DNA of 64,000 bases from Amycolatopsis azurea DSM 43854 (lineage in GTDB: Bacteria; Actinomycetota; Actinomycetes; Mycobacteriales; Pseudonocardiaceae), in NCBI RefSeq assembly GCF_001995215.1, contig NZ_MUXN01000024.1, positions 153,951 through 217,950 on the forward strand, written 5' to 3'. Position 1 is the first letter of the stretch; the number at the start of each line of letters is the position of its first letter. Positions 52,341-60,406 of the stretch are shown here, in pieces. Below the pieces are notes generated by a model. That model did not search any database. It saw only the letters and a list, made by a program, of their open reading frames with translations, and was not told the DNA's origin. Made by a program: the position numbers and the translations under genes.

Positions 52341-52366
52341 TCTCTTCGTGTCCGGCTTCGTTTCGG

Positions 52367-52652
52367 GGTGGTCGTGAGTGGTGAGTCGCGTTAGAGCGGA
52401 CCGGTCTTTACCTATCCACACTTGACCTGCGCGAGGGTGGCGGTTCGGCGGTTGCCGGGCTCGACGATGAAGGAATCGGGACGTTGAACGTCCCGATTCC
52501 TTCATCGTCACTCCTGCATGGTCGCTCGGTGTCGCCCCAACGGAGGATCGGGGACACTCAACGTCCCCGATCCTCCACACACGACCGCCGGCCACATCAA
52601 TTGGCAGGTAAATACGAGTCCGCTAGAACGCGACACACCACTCATGACCACC
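52367..52652. mobile_element. MITE-like element with 35-bp terminal inverted repeats
   Basis: Ends 52367-52401 and 52618-52652 match as inverted copies at 31 of 35 positions (ggtggtcNtgagtggtg...tcgcgtt..agcggac). Inside are two more palindromes: 52463-52485/52487-52509 (23-bp arms around one base, core CGGGACGTTGAACGTCCCG) and 52542-52555/52563-52576 (14 bp, 7-nt loop). No open reading frame or transposase lies within. The ends resemble the dispersed 19-mer at 34814, 54339 and 63891. It is likely a non-autonomous repeat that once moved, now between the peptidase and HNH genes. No clear target-site duplication. Confidence 0.6.
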
Positions 52653-52756
52653 CCGGCCGAGGGGTTGCGCTGCGGTTGGTCACTCAACTACGGCTTCATT
52701 CTTGTCGCCATCACTCTTCAGTGTTGTCGACGCGAATTCATTGTTGCTCAAAATTA

Positions 52757-52770
52757 CGAACACGTGTTCG
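52757..52770. promoter_or_regulatory. LexA-type SOS box before the DUF222/HNH gene
   Basis: CGAACACGTGTTCG at 52757-52770 is an exact match to the actinobacterial LexA consensus CGAAC-N4-GTTCG. A TATTCT -10 element follows at 52782-52787, six bases before the GTG at 52794, which leaves no leader; the box covers the -35 region. The gene is therefore probably repressed by LexA, DNA-damage-inducible and possibly translated from a leaderless mRNA. Confidence 0.8.
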
Positions 52771-52793
52771 ATTTGGTCGGGTATTCTGGAGAG

Positions 52794-54047
52794 GTGTCCG
52801 AGACCTATCTCCCTGAACTCCCGCAGGAGTTGTGGCGTGCCGGCAAGCTGGAGCTTGCGCATGGTGTGCAGCAGTTCTTGCAGGTGATGCGGGTCGCGTC
52901 CGCCGGGTTGGGGCGATACCTGGCGGAGATCGAGTCCCGGGGCGCGAAGGACTTGTTCGGGTATGGCAGCACGATCACGTGGTTCGCCGATGTGGCGGGC
53001 CTTTCTCGCGGCGAGGCCCGGCCGGTGGTGAATCAGGCGATCGCATTGAACCCGACCCGCGCCCTAGACGGCACCGAAGTCCCCGCGCTCGCGCCCACTA
53101 CGGGTGCTGTAGCGGCGGAAGGGTTGGTCGGGGCTGAGCGGATCCAGCAGATTCTGGAGATCTTGGCGAAACTTCCTGCTGACACGTCGGTTGAGGATCG
53201 GGAGAGTGCGGAGAAGATTCTCGGCAACCTCGCCCGGGACGCGGGCCCCCGACAGTTGGCGGACGCGGAGGCGAACCTTCTCGCCTGGCTCGACCCCGAC
53301 GGCAACGAACCGAAGGACCCCGAGCCGAAGCAGCCGCGTCGCGAGGTCACTCTGGAGCGTCGTCGGGACGGGTTCTGGAAGCTGACCGGCCTCCTCGACG
53401 ACGAGCTCGGGGCCCGCACCGCCGCCGCCCTGGAGGCGTACGCGAAACCTCGCCCGGTGGACGAGTTCGGCCAGGCCGATCTGCGCATGAAATGCGAACG
53501 CCAGGGCGACGCGTGGGCTGAGCTTCTCGATCTGGCTATCGCCTGTCCGGATCAACCCGGCACCAGCGGCTACCGGACCCTCGTGCACGTCACCATCGGT
53601 CTCGAAGAGTTGAAGACCGGCATCGGGAAGGCCTGCCTGGACTTTGTCGGCACCATGACCGCGCGCGAGGCCCGCATGGCCGCCTGCGACTGCCTGATGC
53701 TGCCGGTTGTGATGAACGCTGCCGGAGAACCCCTCGACGTAGGACGGCTGAGACGGTTCGTCACCCCAGGCCAGCGACGGGCGCTCAACATCCGGGACCG
53801 GGGCTGCGCGTTCCCCGGGTGTCATCGAAGACCGAAGAACTGTCACGCCCACCATATTCATCACTGGGCAGACGGGGGACTTACCGATCTCCGGAACCTG
53901 GTGCTGCTGTGCGGTTTCCATCACCGGCTGATCCACCACGGCGACTGGCAAGTCCACATGGCCGCCGACGGGCTCCCGGAGTTCATCCCACCCCAGTACC
54001 TGGACCCGCTACAACGAACCCGGCGCAACACCCTCCACCGCGCCTGA
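52794..54047 (+). CDS. DUF222/13E12-type protein with C-terminal HNH nuclease domain
   Basis: 417 residues from the GTG at 52794 (the frame is open upstream, but the SOS box and -10 element argue for this start). The N-terminal ~250 residues are the DUF222 region (ELPQELWRAGKLELAHGVQQ, LPADTSVEDRESAEKILGNL). The C-terminus is the HNH nuclease: CAFPGCHRRPKNCHAHHIHH, then LTDLRNLVLLCGFHHRLIH with the paired cysteines and histidines intact. Such genes are abundant in actinobacterial genomes, often LexA-regulated, and their biological target is unclear. Complete and apparently functional. Confidence 0.9.
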   Translation: MSETYLPELPQELWRAGKLELAHGVQQFLQVMRVASAGLGRYLAEIESRGAKDLFGYGSTITWFADVAGLSRGEARPVVNQAIALNPTRALDGTEVPALAPTTGAVAAEGLVGAERIQQILEILAKLPADTSVEDRESAEKILGNLARDAGPRQLADAEANLLAWLDPDGNEPKDPEPKQPRREVTLERRRDGFWKLTGLLDDELGARTAAALEAYAKPRPVDEFGQADLRMKCERQGDAWAELLDLAIACPDQPGTSGYRTLVHVTIGLEELKTGIGKACLDFVGTMTAREARMAACDCLMLPVVMNAAGEPLDVGRLRRFVTPGQRRALNIRDRGCAFPGCHRRPKNCHAHHIHHWADGGLTDLRNLVLLCGFHHRLIHHGDWQVHMAADGLPEFIPPQYLDPLQRTRRNTLHRA

Positions 54048-54764
54048 CACCCCCTGCACCACCCGAGGAGCCCGCCACCCACACCGGCGACGGGCCCCTC
54101 GCCATGCCCACAAGCCGACACCACTGGGACCCACCGCTCACCGCCGCCTGGCCTGCCTGCGCTACATGAAGGCCCCCTTCACTGCGTCTAGCGCAAGGAT
54201 GGGGGCCTTCATGTAGTCGGCAAGGGTGAAGGTCGAGTTTCCTCGGCTGAGCCGAGGCAAGGAGGCCTTCACGGACCGGGCCTGTCAACAACAGCAGCCA
54301 GAGGCCAGTAGGTACCCAAGACACGGCCAGCCCTAACCCGAATCGCCACTCACGACCACCTCGGCCCAATGCGAAACCCCTCAACCAAGGTATGGCCCCG
54401 AAAGGCGCCAATGTTCTCTCCGCCGACTGGTCGCCTTCGACGACTTGCACGGCCGAACGGGAACCCGGTCTTGCCCGCGTTCCGGGTCGGCGCACGCCGT
54501 CGGAAGCCGGCTCGACCTGATCGACCACGATTGCGGTCGTCCCGGCCCACGGGGACCGCGGATCAACTCGATCGGCGGTCGTCACGGGCGACGAAAAGGA
54601 CGTGAACGTAGATCATCCCTGCCTCGGGCGTTCTCACATCAAAAGAACTCGATCGCATTTTCTGAGAAGTGCGGGCGCCGACGAAACGGCGAGCCTGGAT
54701 CATGGCGATGTCGTCGATGCGAGCTTTGTCTTCCTCTCGCGAATCTGATCAGGAAGGAGCGTCC
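54048..54764. other. Gene-free stretch with repeats
   Basis: No open frame here has the base-composition pattern of a gene. It contains the hairpin at 54162-54216, a GGCAAGGAGGCCTTCACGGAC segment at 54261-54283 that matches the palindrome at 63958-64000, and the 19-mer motif at 54339-54357. The last ~120 bp before the UDP-glucuronate decarboxylase gene should hold its promoter; no clear -35/-10 pair stands out. AGGAAGGAG at 54751-54759 is its ribosome site. Confidence 0.6.
54162..54216. repeat. Hairpin repeat CTACATGAAGGCCCCC
   Basis: 54162-54177 pairs perfectly with 54201-54216 (16 bp, 23-nt loop). It lies 115 bp after the HNH gene and may end its transcript. The GAAGGCC core is shared with the palindrome at 63958-64000, so it belongs to a second intergenic repeat family in this genome. 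Confidence 0.65.
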
Positions 54765-55733
54765 ATGGCCGGCACGGAGGGGCGTCCTCGACGGATACTC
54801 GTCGCGGGCGGTGCTGGTTTCGTCGGTGGTCACCTGTGCGCGCGCCTGCTCGCGGACGGCCATTCCGTGCTGTGCGTGGACAATCTCAGCACGGGGCGGC
54901 TGCGGAACCTCGACGGGTTCGTGGAAACGGGAAGATTCGACTTCGTCGAGGCCGACATCGTGGACGGACTCGCGATCGCCGAACCGCCCGACGCCATCGT
55001 CAACCTGGCTTCCCCGGCGAGCCCTCCGGACTACCTGAGGGCACCCATCGCGACCCTCCGGACCGGTTCGGTGGGCACGCTCACGTTGCTGGAACTGGCC
55101 CGCGCCACCGGCGCGCGGCTGGTGCACGCCTCGACCAGCGAGGTCTACGGGGACCCGTTGACGCACCCGCAGGCGGAGGAGTACTGGGGCAACGTCAATC
55201 CGATCGGCCCGCGGGCCGTCTACGACGAAAGCAAGCGTTTCGGGGAAGCCGCGTGCGCCGCCTTCGCCAGGGAGTACGGCACGAACTGCGGAATAGTCCG
55301 GATTTTCAACACCTACGGGCCCGGAATGCGTTCCGACGACGGCAGGCTCGTGCCGAACATGATCATGCAGGCGCTCACGGGGGAACCGCTCACCATCCAC
55401 GGATCGGGAGAGCAGACCCGATCGCTGTGCTACGTCGAGGACACAGTGGACGCACTCGTCCGGATGATCGAACGCGATCACCGCGGTCCGGTGAACGTCG
55501 GAAATCCGGTGGAGCTGCCGGTGCACCGGGTGGCGACCCTGGTCAAGGAACTGACCGGCTCCGCGTCCTCGCTGACGTTCCTGCCCGCGCTGGCCGACGA
55601 TCCGCGCCGGCGTAAGCCGGTCATCGATCTCGCCGAACGCGCGCTCGGCTGGTGGCCACGTACGGATTTGCGAGCGGGCCTGCGCAAGACCATCGCCTTC
55701 TTCGCCGGAGAACGCGAAGTACTGAGACGTTGA
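54765..55733 (+). CDS. UDP-glucuronate decarboxylase-like SDR epimerase
   Basis: 322 residues from the ATG at 54765, with GGAAGGAGC upstream. Rossmann motif LVAGGAGFVGGHLCARLLAD and catalytic YDESK (Y-x-x-x-K) are intact. The text NLASPASPPDYLRAPIATLR, HASTSEVYGDPLTHPQAEEY and GNVNPIGPRAVYDESKR is highly characteristic of UDP-xylose synthases, which decarboxylate UDP-glucuronate. The next gene makes UDP-glucuronate from UDP-glucose, so the pair supplies UDP-xylose for a glycan or glycosylated natural product. Cytoplasmic, NAD+ bound. Confidence 0.88.
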   Translation: MAGTEGRPRRILVAGGAGFVGGHLCARLLADGHSVLCVDNLSTGRLRNLDGFVETGRFDFVEADIVDGLAIAEPPDAIVNLASPASPPDYLRAPIATLRTGSVGTLTLLELARATGARLVHASTSEVYGDPLTHPQAEEYWGNVNPIGPRAVYDESKRFGEAACAAFAREYGTNCGIVRIFNTYGPGMRSDDGRLVPNMIMQALTGEPLTIHGSGEQTRSLCYVEDTVDALVRMIERDHRGPVNVGNPVELPVHRVATLVKELTGSASSLTFLPALADDPRRRKPVIDLAERALGWWPRTDLRAGLRKTIAFFAGEREVLRR

Positions 55734-55781
55734 CACGTCGGTCCCCGGCGAGCCGGAACCCGACGATCGAGACTTTGGGGG

Positions 55782-57083
55782 GTGGATCGGTTGTCAGAAC
55801 AGCGGATCGTCGTGATCGGTACCGGCTATGTCGGGCTCACGACCGGGGCGTGTCTCGCCTCGCTCGGGCATTGGGTGGTGTGCGTCGACATCGACGCCAC
55901 GAAGATCGACCAGCTGAGGGCGGGGAGGGTTCCGATCTTGGAGCCCGGCCTGGCCGACCTGGTGCTCGAAGGGCAGGCGACGGGCCGACTCGAGTTCACT
56001 GTGGACGGTGACCTCGCGGTGACCGGCGCGGAGTTCCTGTTCCTGTGCTTGCCGACGCCGATGGGCGACGACGGCGGTGCCGACTTGCACGCGACCGAGT
56101 CGACGGTGACGCGGATCCGGCACGCGCTGCCGGTCGGCTGCGTGGTGGTGAACAAATCCACGGTCCCGGTGGGGACCTCGGTGCGAGTCACCGGACTGCT
56201 GGACCGTCCGGACGTCGCCGTGGCGAGCAATCCGGAGTTCCTGCGGGAAGGCAGCGCGGTCACCGACTTCCTCAGGCCGGACCGGATCGTGGTGGGCGCC
56301 GACGTACCGGAGGTGGGGAAGCGGGTCGCCGGCCTGTACTCCCGATTGAGCGCGCCGATCCTGGTCACCGACGCGGCGAGCGCCGAGCTGGTCAAGTACG
56401 TCGCGAACTGTTTCCTCGCCATGAAGCTGTCCTTCGTCAACGCGGTGGCGGATCTGTGCGAGCGATTCGACGCGGACGTCGACCAGGTACTGGACGCCGT
56501 CGGACGCGACCCCAGGATCGGCCGCGCCTACCTGCGACCGGGGCCGGGCTGGGGTGGTTCCTGCCTGCCCAAGGACAGCGAGGCGATGCTGCGGATGGCC
56601 GAGACCGTCGGCTTCTCCTTCCCGTTGCTGCGGGCCACCGTCGACATGAACGTCCAGCAGCGCGAAAGGGTCGTCACGAAGCTGGCGGCGGCGTTCGGCG
56701 GTTCGCTCGACGGCGCGCGCATCGGGCTGCTCGGCCTGACCTTCAAGGCGGGGACGAACGACCTCCGCGGCTCGCCCGCCCTCGCCGTCGCGGAACTGCT
56801 GGTCGCCAGGGGTGCCGAACTCCTCGCCTGTGATCCGACGGTGGCAGGGGGAACCGAGGTGGACGGCATCACCGTGGTGGACGACCCCTACCAGGTCGCG
56901 GAGAGCGCCGAGGCGCTCGTGCTCCTCACCGACTGGCCGCAGTTCCGTGCGCTGGACTGGGTGCGGATGGCCAAGTTCCTCGGCGGCACGGTCGTGCTGG
57001 ACACCCGCAACCAGCTCGACGTCGAGACGCTCGGCAGCGCCGGCCTGGTCTGCCATGGCATCGGCCGGCGGTCCGAATCCTGA
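55782..57083 (+). CDS. ugd: UDP-glucose 6-dehydrogenase
   Basis: 433 residues using the GTG at 55782; a TTG at 55791 fits the GGGGGG ribosome site better in spacing and is equally possible. Dinucleotide motif VVIGTGYVGLTTGACLASLG opens the protein; the central lysine/aspartate stretch VNKSTVPVGTS, and FLREGSAVTDFLRPDRIVVG are typical; the active-site cysteine lies in WGGSCLPKDSEAML. The C-terminal UDP-binding domain (LTFKAGTNDLRGSPALAVAE) is complete. It oxidises UDP-glucose to UDP-glucuronate with 2 NAD+. It follows the decarboxylase gene by 48 bp, on the same transcript. Confidence 0.93.
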   Translation: MDRLSEQRIVVIGTGYVGLTTGACLASLGHWVVCVDIDATKIDQLRAGRVPILEPGLADLVLEGQATGRLEFTVDGDLAVTGAEFLFLCLPTPMGDDGGADLHATESTVTRIRHALPVGCVVVNKSTVPVGTSVRVTGLLDRPDVAVASNPEFLREGSAVTDFLRPDRIVVGADVPEVGKRVAGLYSRLSAPILVTDAASAELVKYVANCFLAMKLSFVNAVADLCERFDADVDQVLDAVGRDPRIGRAYLRPGPGWGGSCLPKDSEAMLRMAETVGFSFPLLRATVDMNVQQRERVVTKLAAAFGGSLDGARIGLLGLTFKAGTNDLRGSPALAVAELLVARGAELLACDPTVAGGTEVDGITVVDDPYQVAESAEALVLLTDWPQFRALDWVRMAKFLGGTVVLDTRNQLDVETLGSAGLVCHGIGRRSES

Positions 57084-57099
57084 GGTACGCGAAGCGGTG

Positions 57100-57381
57100 T
57101 CAACCCGCGATCTTGGACGGGTGCGCCGCCAGCGGTGTCACCTTGATCTCCATGTACGGGAACAACGGCAGCCCGGACAACAGGGTGTGCAGCTCGTCAT
57201 GGTCCTCGACGTCGAGGATCGAGAAGTTCGCGTACTCACCTGCGATCCGCCACAGCTGCGGCCACTTGCCCTCGCGTTGCAGCTTTTGACTATAGGCCTT
57301 TTCCCGCGCGATGATCTCGGCGCGGACGGCCGGGTCCAGGTCTACTGGCAGGCGGACATCCATGCGGACGTGGTAGAGCAT
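57100..57381 (-). CDS. catC: Muconolactone delta-isomerase
   Basis: 93 residues. The family text is clear: MLYHVRMDVRLPVDLDPAVR, AEIIAREKAYSQKLQREGKW, PQLWRIAGEYANFSILDVED, ELHTLLSGLPLFPYMEIKVT. The enzyme converts muconolactone to 3-oxoadipate enol-lactone in the catechol ortho-cleavage branch, acting as a ring-shaped decamer in the cytoplasm. The ATG at 57381 overlaps the stop of catA (TGATG). It is the last gene of the cat operon; catD/pca genes for the remaining steps are not in the window. Confidence 0.95.
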   Translation of the reverse strand: MLYHVRMDVRLPVDLDPAVRAEIIAREKAYSQKLQREGKWPQLWRIAGEYANFSILDVEDHDELHTLLSGLPLFPYMEIKVTPLAAHPSKIAG

Positions 57382-58232
57382 CAGGAGCGCTCCGGGTCCA
57401 GGACGAAGCCGTATTGGATGGCCTCGCCGTCGCCCGACGGACGCGGGTCCAGCACCAGTTCCGGCTTGACCGCCGAAGCGATGTCGTCGTCGTTGTGCTC
57501 GTCGCCCGGGAAGTACAGCTGCGCGGTGAGCAGTTCGTGGCCCGGAGCCGAAACCTTGACGTGGAGATGCGCCGGACGCCACGCGTGCCAGCCCGCCGCG
57601 GCGATGAGCTTGCCGCACGCGCCGTCGGTCGGGATCTGGTACGGCGCCGGGCGCACGGTGTGGATCTCGAACTCGCCGCCGGCGTCGGCGGTGAAGCTCG
57701 CGCGAAGGTTCCACTCCGGGATGTTCGGCGCGAACTGGGAGTAGAAGCCCTCGGCGTCGGCGTGCCAGAGCTCTACCTTCGCGCCGCCGAGCGCGGTTCC
57801 GTCGGTGGAGGTGACCTTGCCCGTCCAGGTCAGCGGGGTGCCGGGCTCGTCATCCCGCATCGGGACCGAGCCGCGGGCACCTTGTCCGGGCGCGTCGGGC
57901 ACGTAGTACGGGCCTTCGATGGTGCCCTTGTTGCCCTCGCGGTGCTCCGTGGCGACCTCTTCGACGACGTGTTCCACCCACACGTCGAGGAACAGCGGCC
58001 ACTCGCCGTCCTCGCCGACGCCGATCAGCCACGACTTGAGGGCGTTGTACTCGTCGTAGGTGACCTTGTGCTTGCGGATCGTGCCGTGCACGGCCTCCAG
58101 CACCTCCCGAGCCAGCAGGCTGACCCGCTCCTTCGGCGTTCCGGCGACACCGGCGAACTTGTCGCTCTTGAACCGCTCGGTCGCGTTGGCACCGGACGCG
58201 GCGGCGGTGGCCGTCTCGTGGATGGCGGTCAT
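57381..58232 (-). CDS. catA: Catechol 1,2-dioxygenase
   Basis: 283 residues from the ATG at 58232, with AAGGAGGATTC before it. Intradiol features: helical N-terminal linker (ERVSLLAREVLEAVHGTIRK, VTYDEYNALKSWLIGVGEDG), then the beta core with iron ligands in GPYYVPDAPGQGARG (Tyr), PAPYQIPTDGACGKLI (Tyr) and HAWRPAHLHVKVSAPGH (two His). It cleaves catechol between the hydroxyls to cis,cis-muconate. Lies between catB (upstream) and catC (overlapping), giving the order catR-catB-catA-catC on one strand. Confidence 0.95.
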   Translation of the reverse strand: MTAIHETATAAASGANATERFKSDKFAGVAGTPKERVSLLAREVLEAVHGTIRKHKVTYDEYNALKSWLIGVGEDGEWPLFLDVWVEHVVEEVATEHREGNKGTIEGPYYVPDAPGQGARGSVPMRDDEPGTPLTWTGKVTSTDGTALGGAKVELWHADAEGFYSQFAPNIPEWNLRASFTADAGGEFEIHTVRPAPYQIPTDGACGKLIAAAGWHAWRPAHLHVKVSAPGHELLTAQLYFPGDEHNDDDIASAVKPELVLDPRPSGDGEAIQYGFVLDPERS

Positions 58233-58258
58233 GAATCCTCCTTGATTCGTGGTGGGAG

Positions 58259-59362
58259 TCAGTGGTCCTGGCGGTAGCGCCGGAGCTTGTCGGGATCGAT
58301 CTCGGCTCCGAGGCCGGCGCCGGGGCGGACGGTGAGTTCGCCGTCGGTGATGCGCAGGGGCTCGGTGAGCAGGTCGTCGCTCATGTCGAGGAAGTTCGAG
58401 AGTTCGCCGGGCCGCCTTGAGGTGAGTTCGTAGGCCGAGCCGAACGCGACCGTGCACAGCGAGCCGAGCTGTCCGTCGATCTGGTTGCCCATGACGACTT
58501 CGAGGCCGAGTCCCTCGGCGAGGTGATGGGTGCGCTGTGAACGGGTGAAGCCGGTGCGGGCGGTCTTGATGCTGATGGCGGTGGCGGATCCGCCGAGGAT
58601 CTCTCGGGTGACGTCCGCCGAGGTCACCGCGGATTCGTCGGCGATGAACGGTACGTCGATCTGCCGCACGAGCCAGCGCCTGCCGAGGACGTCGTCAGCG
58701 GGGCACAGTTCCTCGGCGAAGAGCAGGTCGAGGTCGGCCATCTCCCGCATCGCGCGGGCCGATTCGGCGGCGGTCCAGCCGCGGTTGCCGTCGATGTAGA
58801 GGTCGACGTCGTCGCCGAAATGCTCCCGCAACGCGCGCACGACGGCGGTGTCGAGCGACGCCGGGCGGCGGCCGACCTTGACCTTGAACGTGGTGATGCC
58901 GTGGGTTTCGCGCATCCGCTGGGCCTCGCCCACCATCGCGGCGGGGTCGTCGAAACCGAGCATGTGCGACACGCGCATGCGGTCGGTGTAGCCGCCGAGC
59001 AGTTCCGTAACCGAGACGTCGAGGCTGCGCCCGAGCGCGTCCCAGATGGCCATGTCGATCGCCGATTTGGCGGTCGGGTTGCCGATCGTGCGGGCGAGCC
59101 GGGTGTGCACCGTTTCGCGGTCGAGCAGGCTGAGCCCGACGATCTGCGGGGCGAACAGGGAGTCGATCACCGCGACGATCCCGGCCTGGGTCTCGCCGTA
59201 GGTGAACGGCCGCGGGGGAGCCTCGGCCACGCCGACGACGCCGTTGTCGGCGTGCACCCGCACGAGGACGTGCTCGGCGGCGTGCACCTCGCCCGACGCG
59301 AACTTCAGCGGTTTCCGGTACGGGATGGCGAACGGGATCGCCTCGACTCGCGTGATCTTCAT
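58259..59362 (-). CDS. catB: Muconate cycloisomerase
   Basis: 367 residues from the ATG at 59362, overlapping the catR stop. N-terminal capping domain KITRVEAIPFAIPYRKPLKF, then the barrel: TFKVKVGRRP (K-x-K catalytic pair), DLYIDGNRGWT and LFAEELCPADDV (metal ligands Asp, Glu), PFIADESAVTS (Asp) and a final ISIKTARTGFT (Lys). This is the enolase-superfamily cycloisomerase that turns cis,cis-muconate into muconolactone. Dipeptide epimerases are close relatives, but the operon with catA and catC settles the assignment. Confidence 0.93.
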   Translation of the reverse strand: MKITRVEAIPFAIPYRKPLKFASGEVHAAEHVLVRVHADNGVVGVAEAPPRPFTYGETQAGIVAVIDSLFAPQIVGLSLLDRETVHTRLARTIGNPTAKSAIDMAIWDALGRSLDVSVTELLGGYTDRMRVSHMLGFDDPAAMVGEAQRMRETHGITTFKVKVGRRPASLDTAVVRALREHFGDDVDLYIDGNRGWTAAESARAMREMADLDLLFAEELCPADDVLGRRWLVRQIDVPFIADESAVTSADVTREILGGSATAISIKTARTGFTRSQRTHHLAEGLGLEVVMGNQIDGQLGSLCTVAFGSAYELTSRRPGELSNFLDMSDDLLTEPLRITDGELTVRPGAGLGAEIDPDKLRRYRQDH

Positions 59363-60267
59363 CAGGTGCCCCCTGCGGATGCTCGGACGGAAGGAAAGAC
59401 GCCCTCGAGTTCGGAGAGGACGGTCGCGACCAGCGGGGACGAGGTCTCGCGATACCAGGCCAGGGCCAGCTCCACGGTCGCCGCGTCGGCGAGGTCCCGG
59501 AACACGACACCGGCCAAGGGGAGGGCGCGGGCAGAGGCGGGCACCACGCCGACTCCCAGCCCACCGGCGACCAGCGCGAGCAACACCGCCGTCCCGGGAG
59601 CTTCGTGCACCTGCTGCGGGGTGAGCCCCGCTTCCCGGCAGCTGCGCGCGACGGCCTCGTACACGACGGAGTTGCGCCGGTCGTAGGTCACGAGCGGTTC
59701 GGCCCACAGCTCCGCCATCGCGACGACGGGCTCGACGGCCAGCCAATGGTCCGACGGGACGGCGAGGACCAGCGGTTCGCGCTCGATCACCCGGAAGTCG
59801 ATGTCGTCCCCGGTGACCGGAGGGCGGAGCACCCCGATCCCGAGCGTCCCCTTGCGCAGGTGTTCGCACTGCTCGGCGGTCAGGAGGTCGGCGCGGACCT
59901 CCAGTTCGACGTCCGGCACCCGCTCGGCGAGCGTCCTGGCCAGATGCGGCAGATGGGAGAACGCCGCCGTGCCGGTGAACCCGATCCGGACCAGGCCCAG
60001 CCTGCCCTCGCCGATCCGGCGGACTCCCCGCACGCCGACGTCCAGCCCCGCGAGCACGCGTCGCGCTTCGGCCAGGAAGAACTCACCCGCAGGTGTCACC
60101 CGGACCTGCCGGGTCGTCCGGGCCAGCAGGACGACGCCGAGTTCGTCCTCCAGCTGGCGGATGGTGTGCGACAGCGCCGGCTGCGCGACGTGCAGCTGCT
60201 CGGCCGCCCGACCGAAGTGGCATGTCTCGGCGACAGTGACGAAGTAGCGCAGGTGACGAAGTTCCAT
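59362..60267 (-). CDS. catR: LysR-type regulator of the cat operon
   Basis: 301 residues from the ATG at 60267, with GGAGGAGGCGCC before it. LysR winged helix: ELRHLRYFVTVAETCHFGRA, AEQLHVAQPALSHTIRQLED, ELGVVLLARTTRQVRVTPAG. The rest is the substrate-binding domain, expected to sense cis,cis-muconate. Unusually, it is the first gene of the operon and reads in the same direction as catB, whose start overlaps its stop; most CatR genes are divergent from catBCA. A LysR-type box lies at 60349-60375, 82 bp upstream of the start, so it would control itself and the enzymes together. Confidence 0.9.
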   Translation of the reverse strand: MELRHLRYFVTVAETCHFGRAAEQLHVAQPALSHTIRQLEDELGVVLLARTTRQVRVTPAGEFFLAEARRVLAGLDVGVRGVRRIGEGRLGLVRIGFTGTAAFSHLPHLARTLAERVPDVELEVRADLLTAEQCEHLRKGTLGIGVLRPPVTGDDIDFRVIEREPLVLAVPSDHWLAVEPVVAMAELWAEPLVTYDRRNSVVYEAVARSCREAGLTPQQVHEAPGTAVLLALVAGGLGVGVVPASARALPLAGVVFRDLADAATVELALAWYRETSSPLVATVLSELEGVFPSVRASAGGT

Positions 60268-60348
60268 GGGCGCCTCCTCCCGTGCCTCTGTCGCCGATTC
60301 GTTCACGGTAGAAAGTGAACTCATCGAAGACAAAGACTTTATTGAGGT

Positions 60349-60375
60349 CTATTGATAAACAGGAATTATCAATAG
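60349..60375 (-). promoter_or_regulatory. LysR-type operator upstream of catR
   Basis: CTATTGATAA at 60349-60358 and TTATCAATAG at 60366-60375 form a perfect 10-bp inverted repeat over a 7-nt gap, fitting the T-N11-A LysR box (ATTGATAAACAGGAATTATCAAT). It lies between the TetR gene and catR on the side expected for the cat promoter. A smaller GTTCAC/GTGAAC repeat at 60301-60320 may mark the promoter-proximal half-site. Confidence 0.75.
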
Positions 60376-60406
60376 AACCCGCACTCGGGCGCCTTCGGAG
60401 GGCTGA

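Noticed and set aside
52367..52652. CRISPR array
   Set aside because: The palindromes are single inverted pairs, not regularly spaced direct repeats with spacers.
54369..54605. Small gene in the 54048-54764 gap
   Set aside because: Arg/Pro-rich composition, no ribosome site and overlap with repeats.
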